From Phenylobacterium sp. (GTDB taxonomy: Bacteria; Pseudomonadota; Alphaproteobacteria; Caulobacterales; Caulobacteraceae): DNA of 12,866 bases. Under the pieces are notes generated by a model, which was given only the letters and a program-made list of their open reading frames with translations, did no database searches and had not been told where the DNA came from. Shown in pieces: positions 1 to 7,342 of this stretch. The stretch lies in contig JAQGIJ010000075.1 of assembly GCA_028291285.1 (NCBI GenBank), positions 1 through 12,866 of the forward strand, written 5' to 3'. Made by a program: the position numbers and the translations under genes. How positions within the stretch are numbered: the first letter of the stretch is position 1; the number at the start of each line of letters is the position of its first letter.

Positions 1-446
1 GACAGGCCGAAGCACAGGGTGTCCTCCCCCGACATGATCCGTGGCAGGTATTTCGCCCGGCCTTGCGGTGAGAGCCTGCCGATCACCGGGCTGGGGCCCT
101 TGGCCCAGTGGCTGATCATATGGTGACCCAGCCAGTATTTGGCGCCGCAGAGGTGGTAGATCCGCTCCCAGGCGGCGAAATAGGCCAGCAGCCCGAGGCC
201 GCCGCCGCCGATGTCCTCGGGCGCGCACATGGCGTAGAAGCCGGCCTCGGCGGCCGCCAGCCGGACCTCGCGGATGATCTCCGAGGCTTCCTTCGAGTAG
301 ATCCCTCCGGCGTACTTCCGCGAGGAGTCGCTGAGCAGGCTCTCGTGCTTCTCATGGCGCGGAAAGACCTCGCGGCGCAGGAAGGCTTCGACGCCCTCGG
401 TCGCGGCCTGGACGTCCTCGGGGTATTGGGTGGCGATCGCCGACAT
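1..446 (-). CDS. Acyl-CoA dehydrogenase, N-terminal part (cut by window edge)
   Basis: An open frame begins with ATG at 446 and reads without a stop to the left edge, giving 148 residues of what should be a protein of about 400. The visible part matches the N-terminal helical domain of acyl-CoA dehydrogenases: a helix-rich start, the segment EAGFYAMCAPEDIGGGGLG (near 67-85) where family members carry their 'G..PEE.GG.G' motif, and the sequence ending in GEDTLCFGL just where the FAD-contacting SEPxAGSD loop normally follows. A GAGGG-like ribosome site lies about 8 bases upstream. The family oxidises acyl-CoA to trans-2-enoyl-CoA using FAD. It follows the synthetase gene after a 57-bp gap with no obvious terminator, so it is probably the last visible gene of the operon. 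It is the third dehydrogenase of the cluster. The catalytic residue lies outside the window, so substrate class is unknown. Confidence 0.88.
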   Translation of the reverse strand, partial: MSAIATQYPEDVQAATEGVEAFLRREVFPRHEKHESLLSDSSRKYAGGIYSKEASEIIREVRLAAAEAGFYAMCAPEDIGGGGLGLLAYFAAWERIYHLCGAKYWLGHHMISHWAKGPSPVIGRLSPQGRAKYLPRIMSGEDTLCFGL

Positions 447-503
447 TGAAGTGCCCTCGCAAGAACTCGGATAAGCTGTCTCAGTCCGCAGGGTCGCGGG
501 TGG

Positions 504-2015
504 TCACGGCGCGGCCTCGCGGGACAACCGGAGCCGGTCCGGCTTGTTCATGCTGGTGAGCGGCAGCTCGGCGACGAACCTGACCCTCTTCGGCAGCTTG
601 TATCCGCCGAGCCTTGGCCGCCCGAACGCGATCAGCTCTTCCTGCGAGAGCGCGGAGCCGGGCCGCAGCACCACGACCGCCTCCACGCGCTCGCCCCAGT
701 ATGCGTCGCTCGCGCCGTAGACGATGATCCCTTCCACCGCGGGGTGCTGCGACAGCACCATCTCAACCTCGTTGGGGAAGACGTTCTCTCCGCCGGAGAT
801 GATGATCTCCTTCTTGCGTCCGCTGATCGTCAGCCATCCCGAGGCGTCGAGGCGGCCCACGTCGCCGATCCGCACGCCGAGATCGGTGTAGGTCGCCTGG
901 GTCTCGGCTTCCCGCCCCCAGTACTTCCGGGACCGCCAGGCGCAGTCGACCACCAGTTCGCCCTCTTCGCCAGGGGGCAGCGGCCTGAGCTCCGCATCCA
1001 CGATGGTGACGCGGGCGCCTGGCCTGACGCGGCCGACGCCCGCGAGCCGCCCGGCGAGGAAGTCGTCGTGCCCGATATTGGCGACCGGCCCGAACTCGCT
1101 TGCCCCATAGGTGTGGCTGAGCCTGGCGGCGGGGAATTCGGCCATGAGCTGTTCGATGAAGGCCGGCGTCGTGGCGGTGGTGGCGATGCGCAGCTTGCTC
1201 ACCCGCGATCTGTCGGTCGCACGGAAGTCGGGATGGGTGAGCAGGGCCTGGAAGACCGTCGGCGGCCCGAGGACGAAACTCGCGCCGCGGGCGATCGCCT
1301 CGAGCGCATGGTCCGCGGAGAAATGGTCCAGCAGGGTCACCTCGCCGCCGGCGAACAGTGTCGCGATCCAGCCGCTGAGGATGCTTGAGTGGAAGAAGGG
1401 CGAGAAATAGAGCTCGTGGTCCTGGCGTGAACGGCCCTCCTCGAACGCGCACGCCGCCGCCCACAACCAGACCGCCCGCTGAGTGTAGGCCGCGCCCTTC
1501 GGCAGGCCCGTGGTGCCTCCGGTGGGGATGATGATCGCGTACTCGAGCTCGTCGATCATCTGGGGCGCGGGACCGTCGGACCACAGCGGCGCCAACCGCT
1601 CGCGGATCGGCGCCGGGTCATTGGCGTTCGCCAGCAGCTGGACCTCGCCGCCGATCGCCCGGGCGAGGGGCTCGTGCTCGGGATCGCAGACCAGGAGCGA
1701 GGGCGAGAGGGGCGCCAGGAAGTCTGTGAGCTCGGCGGCGGTCAGCCGGATGTTGAGGCTGGTGACCACCGCGCCCCGCGCCAGGCAGCCGAGGATGGCG
1801 ATCAGCTGCGCCAGGGACGGACGCATGGCGAGGGCCACGCGATCTCCCCGCCGCACGCCGGTCGCCGCGAGGCCGGCGGCGAAGGCGGACAGGGCGGCCA
1901 CGAGTTCGGCGTAGGTCACCTGGCCGCCGGCGGCTTCCCGCACCGCGACCTTGCCGCCGCTCGTCTGGGCGAGCTTGCGCAGGTGCTCGGTGAACAGCAG
2001 GGGCTCGGCGTTCAT
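504..2015 (-). CDS. Class I adenylate-forming acyl-CoA synthetase (fatty-acid/aryl CoA ligase type)
   Basis: This 503-residue protein should activate a carboxylic acid through an acyl-AMP and transfer it to coenzyme A. The signature motifs of the ANL superfamily are in order: P-loop PTGGTTGLPKG at 164-174, TYGASEFGP (A5) in the middle, the hinge region GDVGRLDASGWLTISGRKKE with SGGENVFPNEVE after it (A7/A8), and a C-terminal LTSMNKPDR with Lys491 in the place of the adenylation lysine (A10). Length is normal for the family and no signal peptide is seen. The frame is open far upstream, but ATG at 2015 is chosen because it overlaps the stop of the preceding dehydrogenase in an ATGA arrangement and starts a family-typical N-terminus (MNAEPLL). 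This implies translational coupling. In the cluster it likely makes the CoA thioester of a ring-opened or side-chain acid so the neighbouring dehydrogenases can act. The acid itself cannot be named from sequence. Confidence 0.93.
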   Translation of the reverse strand: MNAEPLLFTEHLRKLAQTSGGKVAVREAAGGQVTYAELVAALSAFAAGLAATGVRRGDRVALAMRPSLAQLIAILGCLARGAVVTSLNIRLTAAELTDFLAPLSPSLLVCDPEHEPLARAIGGEVQLLANANDPAPIRERLAPLWSDGPAPQMIDELEYAIIIPTGGTTGLPKGAAYTQRAVWLWAAACAFEEGRSRQDHELYFSPFFHSSILSGWIATLFAGGEVTLLDHFSADHALEAIARGASFVLGPPTVFQALLTHPDFRATDRSRVSKLRIATTATTPAFIEQLMAEFPAARLSHTYGASEFGPVANIGHDDFLAGRLAGVGRVRPGARVTIVDAELRPLPPGEEGELVVDCAWRSRKYWGREAETQATYTDLGVRIGDVGRLDASGWLTISGRKKEIIISGGENVFPNEVEMVLSQHPAVEGIIVYGASDAYWGERVEAVVVLRPGSALSQEELIAFGRPRLGGYKLPKRVRFVAELPLTSMNKPDRLRLSREAAP

Positions 2016-3178
2016 CTGGGCAATCCCAGCAGCCGTTCGGCGATGATGTTGCGGCGGATCTCGGACGTGCCGCCGGCGATCGTGTCCATGAAGGCGCGCA
2101 GGTATTCGGCGACCCAGGTCTCGTTCGGCGCCGTCCGCTCCAACATCGCCGGGCCGAGGACCTCGATGGCCATCTGCTGGACCCGTTGCGCCAGCTCGGC
2201 GAAGTAGAGCGCCACCAGGGAGCTTTCGGCGCCCGGGATTCCCTGCCGCAGGCCGCGCGACACCGCGACGTAGGTCATGGCGCGCAGGGCGGCGACCTCC
2301 GCGTTGAGCGCCGCCAGGGCGGACATGATGGCCTCGTCCTCGATGACCATCCGCTCGCCCAGCACGTCCGGGGTGGCGCCGGCCAGCGCGATCAGGTCGT
2401 CCATCTGGCGCGCCAGCGCCATCTGACTGGTGATCAGGCCGGGGCCGCGCTCGAAGGACAGGGTGGACATGGCCACCTGCCAGCCGCCGTTCACCTGTCC
2501 CACCACATTGGACAGCGGGATGCGCACGGCGTCGTAGAACACTTCGCAATAGTGGTGACTGCCGACCATCGTCTTGATGGGCCGCACGGTGATCCCGGGC
2601 GTGCTCATGTCGCAGATGATCCAGGTGAGGCCGTGGTGGCGCCCGGCGGCCGGATCGGTGCGCACCAGCAGCTCCTGGAACTGCGCCAGGTGGGCGTGGC
2701 TGGTCCAGATCTTCTGGCCGGTGACCGTGAGGTGGTCGCCTTCGACCACGCCGCGCGTGCGGACGCCGGCGAGGTCCGACCCCGCGCCGGGCTCGGAGAA
2801 ACCCTGGCACCAGACCGCCTCGCCCCGGAGGATCCGCGGCAGGTGGAATCGCTTCTGCTCGTCCGTGCCCAGGGCGATGAGGGTCGGGCCCGCGTGGTTG
2901 AGCGCCACCGACAGGCTGCCCAGCGGCGGGACGCCGCGCCGGCCGCACTCTTCGAACCAGATCAGCTGCTGGATCAGCGACAGCCCGCAGCCGCCGTATT
3001 CCTTCGGCCAGGAAATGCCGGCCCAGCCGCCCTCGTACTGCTTGCGCTGCCAGGCCAGATCGAAGGCGCGCATGTCCGGTCCGTCGGTCGGGCGAGGCGC
3101 GCCGGGCGCGTTCGCGGCCAGCCAGTCGCGGACGTCCTGGCGGAAACGGCGCTCGTCGGGGGTGAAGTCGATGTCCAT
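2012..3178 (-). CDS. Acyl-CoA dehydrogenase, catalytic-type subunit
   Basis: This 388-residue flavoprotein has the complete acyl-CoA dehydrogenase fold: N-terminal helical domain, the FAD/substrate loop GFSEPGAGSD at 126-135, the beta-domain motif TGQKIWTS at 153-160, and the C-terminal GGTSEIRRNIIAERLLGLPR that closes the FAD site. A Glu at 243 in the segment FERGP sits where mycobacterial FadE-type enzymes such as the cholesterol side-chain dehydrogenases carry their catalytic base, so this subunit looks active. The start ATG at 3178 lies one base after the stop of the preceding dehydrogenase-like gene; longer starts would run into that gene and add a non-family extension. Its stop overlaps the synthetase start. 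The close pairing with a shorter partner suggests an alpha2beta2 enzyme acting on a bulky acyl-CoA (inference from mycobacterial ChsE complexes). Function in beta-oxidation is secure; the substrate is not. Confidence 0.94.
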   Translation of the reverse strand: MDIDFTPDERRFRQDVRDWLAANAPGAPRPTDGPDMRAFDLAWQRKQYEGGWAGISWPKEYGGCGLSLIQQLIWFEECGRRGVPPLGSLSVALNHAGPTLIALGTDEQKRFHLPRILRGEAVWCQGFSEPGAGSDLAGVRTRGVVEGDHLTVTGQKIWTSHAHLAQFQELLVRTDPAAGRHHGLTWIICDMSTPGITVRPIKTMVGSHHYCEVFYDAVRIPLSNVVGQVNGGWQVAMSTLSFERGPGLITSQMALARQMDDLIALAGATPDVLGERMVIEDEAIMSALAALNAEVAALRAMTYVAVSRGLRQGIPGAESSLVALYFAELAQRVQQMAIEVLGPAMLERTAPNETWVAEYLRAFMDTIAGGTSEIRRNIIAERLLGLPR

Positions 3179-3179
3179 G

Positions 3180-4205
3180 TCAGGCCTGCATCGAAGGCGC
3201 GATGAGCTTGGAGCGGTGCAGTCGCCGCGCGCCGCCGATCTGCTCCAGGAGGCGCGCGCGCTTCGTGAACAGGTGGGCTTCGCACTCCGCCGTGAACCCC
3301 AGGCCGCCGTGCAGCTGGATGTTGGCCGCCGCGCACTTGAGGGCCGCGTCGGTGGCGACGAACTTCGCGGCGGCGGCTTCAAAGTCCGCAGCCGGCTTGC
3401 CGCGTCCAAGGGACAGCGCCGCCATCATCGACTGCGCCCAGGCCGCCTCCGTCGCCAGGGCCATGTCCGCGCACCGGTGCTTGACGGCCTGGAAGGAGCC
3501 GATCTTGCGACCGAACTGCTCGCGCAATTTCACATAGTCGAGCGCATCCTGCAGGGCCGCCTCGGCGACCCCGCAAAGCATGGCCGCCACCATCACCATG
3601 GCGAAGGTCGGCAGCGGCTGGTCGTCCGCCGACACCCAGGCGTCTGCAGCCACGTCGTGCAGCGCGCCGACGCTGAGCTCGACGCCTTCGTCCAGCCCCG
3701 CGGTCGCCTCCGTCCCCTCGAAGGCGCCGAAGGGGAACAGCGCCGCGCCGTCATCGCTCCAGGTCAGCAGCAGATCGCCGGGCCTGCCGTCGAGGAGGTG
3801 GAACCGACCGCTGGCGCGGGGGCCGATACGGCATCGGCCGGCAGGGTTGGCGATGGCCACGACAACCTCGCCGGCGAGGATCGCCCGCGCCCGCGCCTGA
3901 TCGCCCGCACGGGCCGCGACCTCGGCGCCGATCCGGGCGGCGAGCACATTGGGCGTGGCCAGGAACCGGCCGATCGCCCGGAAGAGCAGCAGGTCCTCAG
4001 GCGCGGCGTATCCCACGCCCCCCAGGGCTTCCGGCAGACCCAGGCCGAACCATCCCAGCTCGGCGTATCGGGTCCAGAGCGAGCGCTCCGCCGACGGATG
4101 CGAACGGGCGCGGTCCAGCAGCCGCGCCACCGGCGCTTCCGCCCGCAGGAAGGCGGCCACGCTGTCGGCGACCTGCTGCTGCTCGGGATTGGGGAGAAGA
4201 TCCAC
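3180..4205 (-). CDS. Acyl-CoA dehydrogenase-like subunit, short and probably non-catalytic
   Basis: At 341 residues this is shorter than usual (about 380-400). It keeps the family's N-terminal segment GWFGLGLPEALGGVG (51-65), the C-terminal helical-domain motif REQFGRKIGSFQ (228-239) that contributes Arg/Gln contacts to FAD across the dimer, and QLHGGLGF (297-304). It lacks a recognisable SEPxAGSD loop, its middle beta-domain is reduced, and the stretch before REQFG (about 200-227) has no Glu in an ERG-like context where the partner has one. It therefore looks like the structural half of a heteromeric dehydrogenase, as in mycobacterial FadE26/FadE27 or FadE28/FadE29 pairs. The start is GTG at 4205, three bases after the hydrolase stop; no ATG is available near the N-terminus. 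The stop is followed by one base and then the partner's ATG, which fits stoichiometric co-translation. A stand-alone role is possible but less likely. Confidence 0.9.
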   Translation of the reverse strand: MDLLPNPEQQQVADSVAAFLRAEAPVARLLDRARSHPSAERSLWTRYAELGWFGLGLPEALGGVGYAAPEDLLLFRAIGRFLATPNVLAARIGAEVAARAGDQARARAILAGEVVVAIANPAGRCRIGPRASGRFHLLDGRPGDLLLTWSDDGAALFPFGAFEGTEATAGLDEGVELSVGALHDVAADAWVSADDQPLPTFAMVMVAAMLCGVAEAALQDALDYVKLREQFGRKIGSFQAVKHRCADMALATEAAWAQSMMAALSLGRGKPAADFEAAAAKFVATDAALKCAAANIQLHGGLGFTAECEAHLFTKRARLLEQIGGARRLHRSKLIAPSMQA

Positions 4206-4208
4206 GCG

Positions 4209-5138
4209 CTAAGCCCCGAAAGCCCGACGCAGGGACGCGCCGATCTCTTCGAAGGCGCGCTGCGCTATGGCGCTCGCCGGCGCCAGCGAGGGGAAGGCGT
4301 GCAGGGCGCCGGGGTAGAGCGACACCTGCACCGGAACAGCCGCCTGGCGCAGCCGCTCGGCGTAGGCGAGCCCCTCATCGCGCAGCGGGTCGTACTCGGC
4401 CAGGATGAGGTGCGCCGAGGCCACCCCGCTGAGGTCCGGGCTCTTGAGCGGCGCCGCCAGAGAGGACGCGCGGTCCTCGGCGCGAGGCGCGTACTGGTCC
4501 CAGAACCAGCGCATCATCTTGCGCGTCAGGTGCAGGCCTTCGCCGTTCTCGAGGTAGGAGGGCGTGTCGAAGTCGTCGTCGCAGACGGGCGAGATGAGGA
4601 GCTGCAGGACGAGGGGAATAGCCTCCCGCTCGGCCATGGCCGCGGCCGTGGCGAGGTTGGCGCCGGCGCTCGATCCGCCCACGGCGAGCTTGGCGCCAGG
4701 ACCTGCGATCTCTTCCCGCCGTTCCCACGCCCAGGCCAGCGCCGCGCGGCAGTCGTCCAGCGGCGCGGGGAACCGGTGCTCCGGGGCCAGCCGATAATCC
4801 GCCGAGACGATCGCCGCCCCCGATGCTCGCAGCAGCGAACGGCAACGGGCGTCGTCGGACTCGACCGATCCCATCACCCAGCCGCCGCCATGGAAGTTGA
4901 CCAGCAGTCCCGTGGGCGGCGTTTCGGCCGGCCGGTAGATGCGTAGGGGAATTTCGCCGTGCGGACCCGGGATCATGACGTCCGCAATCCCTATGGCGGC
5001 GTCCGGCTGGGGCGGCGGGATCGCGCGGCTCGTGCGCAGGCGCTGCGCGGCGGCCAGCGGCGGAAGACTGGTGAGGTCGACGGCCGAGGTGGCGGCCAGG
5101 GTGTCGAGCACCCGCTGCATGTCGGCATCCAGCGGCAT
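4209..5138 (-). CDS. Alpha/beta hydrolase, GDXG (hormone-sensitive lipase-like) family
   Basis: This 309-residue, apparently cytoplasmic hydrolase has the HSL-family oxyanion motif HGGGW at 83-87, the ADYRLAPEHRFPA segment typical of the family (113-125), and the nucleophile elbow GGSSAG at 154-159, making Ser157 the likely nucleophile. Asp250 (in DPLRDEG) and His280 (in LHAF) complete the expected triad. The usual Asp of the GDSAG elbow is Ser156 here. The family cleaves carboxylic esters and includes the monoterpene lactone hydrolase of Rhodococcus, which makes ester or lactone cleavage after the upstream Baeyer-Villiger step an attractive role, though this is inference from context. ATG at 5138 is chosen because it follows the short-chain dehydrogenase stop by two bases and gives a family-typical start; the frame remains open upstream inside that gene. 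GTG of the next gene follows its TAG by three bases. Confidence 0.94.
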   Translation of the reverse strand: MPLDADMQRVLDTLAATSAVDLTSLPPLAAAQRLRTSRAIPPPQPDAAIGIADVMIPGPHGEIPLRIYRPAETPPTGLLVNFHGGGWVMGSVESDDARCRSLLRASGAAIVSADYRLAPEHRFPAPLDDCRAALAWAWERREEIAGPGAKLAVGGSSAGANLATAAAMAEREAIPLVLQLLISPVCDDDFDTPSYLENGEGLHLTRKMMRWFWDQYAPRAEDRASSLAAPLKSPDLSGVASAHLILAEYDPLRDEGLAYAERLRQAAVPVQVSLYPGALHAFPSLAPASAIAQRAFEEIGASLRRAFGA

Positions 5139-5140
5139 GG

Positions 5141-5962
5141 TCAGGCGAGCCCCGGGGTGGCTGACGCAGCCGCTGCGAACGGGGCCAGCTGTTCGGCGAT
5201 CGCTTCGGCGGTCCAGGCGCGGGCCTCGGGGGACACCGACTGGAAGGTGGCGGGCCGCAGGATCGCCAGCCTGCCCTGGGAGAGCCGGACGATCGACCCG
5301 TGCAGCGCCTTCGCCGCGGGCGACAGCAGGTAGACCGCCAGACACGCGATCTCCTCCGGCGGGGTTCCAAGGTCGGTGGCGTGGCGTTCGCGGGTCATCC
5401 GGGTGTCCGCGACCGGGGCCATGCCGAGGATGGTTATGCCGGCCGGCTTCTCCATCGCCCACACCGTGGTCAGGGTGGCGACGCCGCCCTTGCTGGCGCC
5501 GTAGATGCTGAGTCCGCTGATACCGAGGGCCGCGCCGGAGATCACGTTGACGATCGTGCCCTCGCGGGCCGGGTCCATCGCCCGCATGGCCGCCTGGCCC
5601 GCGTAGATCGAGCCGAGCAGGTTCACCTCGATGACCTGGCGCGCGCGCGCCGGGTCCGCGGCCTCGGCCGGTCCGTGCATGAACAGGCCGGCGTTGTTGA
5701 TGAGACCGTCGATGGAGCCGAAGGCCTCGCAGCACTGGCGCACCATCGCCGCCGCCGCCGCCGGGTCGGCGACAGAATGGCTGGAGCATTCCGCGGCGCC
5801 GCCCGCGGCGCGGATCTCGTCGCAGACCGACTGCGCGCAATCGGCGTCGATGTCGTTGACCAGGACGCTGGCGCCGGCGGCGGCGCAGGCGATGGCATAG
5901 GCCCGGCCGAGACCTCGTCCCGCGCCGGTGACGACCACGTCGCGGTCAGCAAGCGAGATCAT
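5141..5962 (-). CDS. Short-chain dehydrogenase/reductase, MFE-2-like, NAD-preferring
   Basis: A 273-residue classical Rossmann-fold SDR. Visible motifs are the cofactor loop TGAGRGLG (12-19), an acidic residue after beta-2 in VNDID (Asp37, favouring NAD over NADP), NNAG (89-92), and the catalytic set Asn114, Ser142, Tyr154 and Lys158 in YGASK. The region MAPVADTRMT replaces the usual 'PG' turn and, with the following PEEIACLAVYLLSP and C-terminal tail, resembles the dehydrogenase unit of peroxisomal multifunctional enzyme 2 and related bacterial (3R)-hydroxyacyl-CoA or hydroxysteroid dehydrogenases. It may thus oxidise a 3-hydroxyacyl-CoA rather than a simple alcohol; oxidation of the hydroxyl released by the hydrolase is the alternative. 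ATG at 5962 overlaps the MFS stop in ATGA form, and an AAGGGG ribosome site lies about 8 bases upstream. The hydrolase start follows two bases after the stop. Confidence 0.93.
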   Translation of the reverse strand: MISLADRDVVVTGAGRGLGRAYAIACAAAGASVLVNDIDADCAQSVCDEIRAAGGAAECSSHSVADPAAAAAMVRQCCEAFGSIDGLINNAGLFMHGPAEAADPARARQVIEVNLLGSIYAGQAAMRAMDPAREGTIVNVISGAALGISGLSIYGASKGGVATLTTVWAMEKPAGITILGMAPVADTRMTRERHATDLGTPPEEIACLAVYLLSPAAKALHGSIVRLSQGRLAILRPATFQSVSPEARAWTAEAIAEQLAPFAAAASATPGLA

Positions 5963-7266
5963 TCGCCGGCCCCTTTTCTCCGCCGCGCCAGCAAGGCGCC
6001 GACGAGGTAAAGCGCCGAGGAGACCGCCGCGGGAACGAGGACGATCAGAAGCGCCGTCCTGAGCGGGTTTGCGGCGCCGGCGGCCTTCATCGCATCGCTG
6101 AGCAGACCTGCGGCCAGGGGGCCGAAGGAGATGCCGATCCCGCTCTGCGCGAACAGCAGCACCGCGGAGCCCACGGCGTACATCCGTGGGTTGAGGCGCG
6201 AATGCATGAAGGCGAAGCTTGGCCCCGCCTGGATCATCATGCCCAGCTGGGCGACGAAGAAGAACGCCAGGAAGCCAAGGTAGTTGGCGCTGAGCAGCGC
6301 CAGCGCCAGCGCAGGCGCGCAGACCGCCAGGCAGAGAGCGACGGTCGCCAGACTCTTCCACGGGCGTTGGCTGAAACGATCGCCGACGAAGCCGCCCAGC
6401 AGCGAGCCCAGGACCCCGGCCACACCGACGCACAGGCCATAGGACCAGCCCACCTGGCTGGAGGTCAGCGCGAAGGTGCGCATCAGGTAGGCCGGGGCGA
6501 AGGCCTGGACGCCGCCGAAGGTGAAGCTGATCAGCACCTCGGCCGCCAGAACGATCACCAGCGGCGGCTGGCCGAAGATCATCTTCAAGGTGGTCGCCAG
6601 ACTGGGCGCCTCGCCCGGCGAGGCCACCTTCGCGACCCGCCGCTCCGGCTCACGCACGGTCAGCATCATCAGCAGAGCCAGCAGGACGCCCGGAATCCCC
6701 AGGACGAACATGGCCACCCGCCAATTGGCCATGTCGTTGATCCAGCCGCCTGCGGCCAGGCCGATCAGCACACCCAGGTAGGCGCCCATGAAATAGAAGC
6801 CCAGGGCGCGGGACCGGTACTTCGGCGAAAAGTAATCGCTGATCATCGAGTGGGCCGCGGGCGAGCAGGAGGCTTCGCCGACCGCCACCCCGATCCGCGC
6901 GCCCGCCAGCTGCCAGAAGTTCGTGGCGAAGCCCCCGGCCGCCGTCAGGCCGCTCCACACGAGCAGCGACACGCCCAGTATGCCCTTGCGCGAACCCTTG
7001 TCGGCGATCCGGGCCACGGGGATGGCCAGGGTCGCATAGATCAGGGTGAACATCATGCCGCTCAGCAGTCCGATCTGGGTGTCGGAGAGCGACAGATCCT
7101 TCTTGATGGCCTCGACCAGGATGAACGGGAACTTCCGGTCCACCATGCTCATCACGTAGGCGAGCATCAGGACCGAGGCGACGTACCAGGCGTACGGCGA
7201 AGGCCGCGCGTCGTCGGGAGCGGTGACGGTTGGCGCCTCCGCCAGATCGACTGAGTCTAGGCCCAC
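5959..7266 (-). CDS. MFS transporter, spinster-like
   Basis: This 435-residue inner-membrane protein alternates long hydrophobic stretches with short polar loops, consistent with 12 transmembrane helices. After a short hydrophilic N-terminus the first helix is near 26-42 and ends in MVDRKFPF, a pattern seen in spinster-type MFS proteins. The loop between helices 2 and 3 holds RIADKGSRKG (86-95), a variant of the MFS motif A. The C-terminus is basic (ARRRKGAGE). The start is GTG at 7266; no ATG occurs before the first helix, and AAGGGCGAGGGG lies just upstream as a ribosome site. The gene follows the outer-membrane receptor after 76 bp and overlaps the dehydrogenase start by four bases. It probably moves the operon's substrate or an intermediate across the inner membrane, which is inferred from position; direction and substrate are not visible. 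Confidence 0.92.
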   Translation of the reverse strand: MGLDSVDLAEAPTVTAPDDARPSPYAWYVASVLMLAYVMSMVDRKFPFILVEAIKKDLSLSDTQIGLLSGMMFTLIYATLAIPVARIADKGSRKGILGVSLLVWSGLTAAGGFATNFWQLAGARIGVAVGEASCSPAAHSMISDYFSPKYRSRALGFYFMGAYLGVLIGLAAGGWINDMANWRVAMFVLGIPGVLLALLMMLTVREPERRVAKVASPGEAPSLATTLKMIFGQPPLVIVLAAEVLISFTFGGVQAFAPAYLMRTFALTSSQVGWSYGLCVGVAGVLGSLLGGFVGDRFSQRPWKSLATVALCLAVCAPALALALLSANYLGFLAFFFVAQLGMMIQAGPSFAFMHSRLNPRMYAVGSAVLLFAQSGIGISFGPLAAGLLSDAMKAAGAANPLRTALLIVLVPAAVSSALYLVGALLARRRKGAGE

Positions 7267-7300
7267 TGCGCGTTCCCCTCGCCCTTCCAGTACTCATCGA

Positions 7301-7334
7301 CGGCGGGCTGGCCTCTGTTGAGCCGCGCCCGCCG
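7301..7334 (-). repeat. GC-rich inverted repeat between receptor and MFS genes
   Basis: CGGCGGGC at 7301-7308 pairs perfectly with GCCCGCCG at 7327-7334 across an 18-base loop. It sits in the 76-bp gap just after the receptor stop. No T-run follows on the minus strand, so a strong intrinsic terminator is unlikely. A role in partial termination, RNA processing or 3'-end protection of the receptor message would fit the need for different receptor and enzyme levels, but that is inference. Confidence 0.35.
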
Positions 7335-7342
7335 CCGAGGCT

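Noticed and set aside
447..503. Separate promoter or terminator between the synthetase and the third dehydrogenase
   Set aside because: The 57-bp gap shows only a ribosome-site-like GAGGG; no convincing hairpin or promoter boxes were found.
2016..2948. Upstream in-frame extension of the synthetase (and similar extensions of the dehydrogenase to 3409, hydrolase to 5840 and SDR to 6433)
   Set aside because: The extensions overlap well-supported upstream genes in another frame and lack family similarity; the chosen starts form ATGA overlaps or 1-2 bp gaps.
2574..4946. A 790-codon open frame on the plus strand antisense to two dehydrogenases and the hydrolase
   Set aside because: It is Arg/Gly/Ala-rich with no family motifs and lies opposite genes with clear domains; long antisense frames are expected at this GC content. 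The same applies to other antisense frames, for example 2186-3205, 6202-7254, 8666-9499 and 10211-11197.
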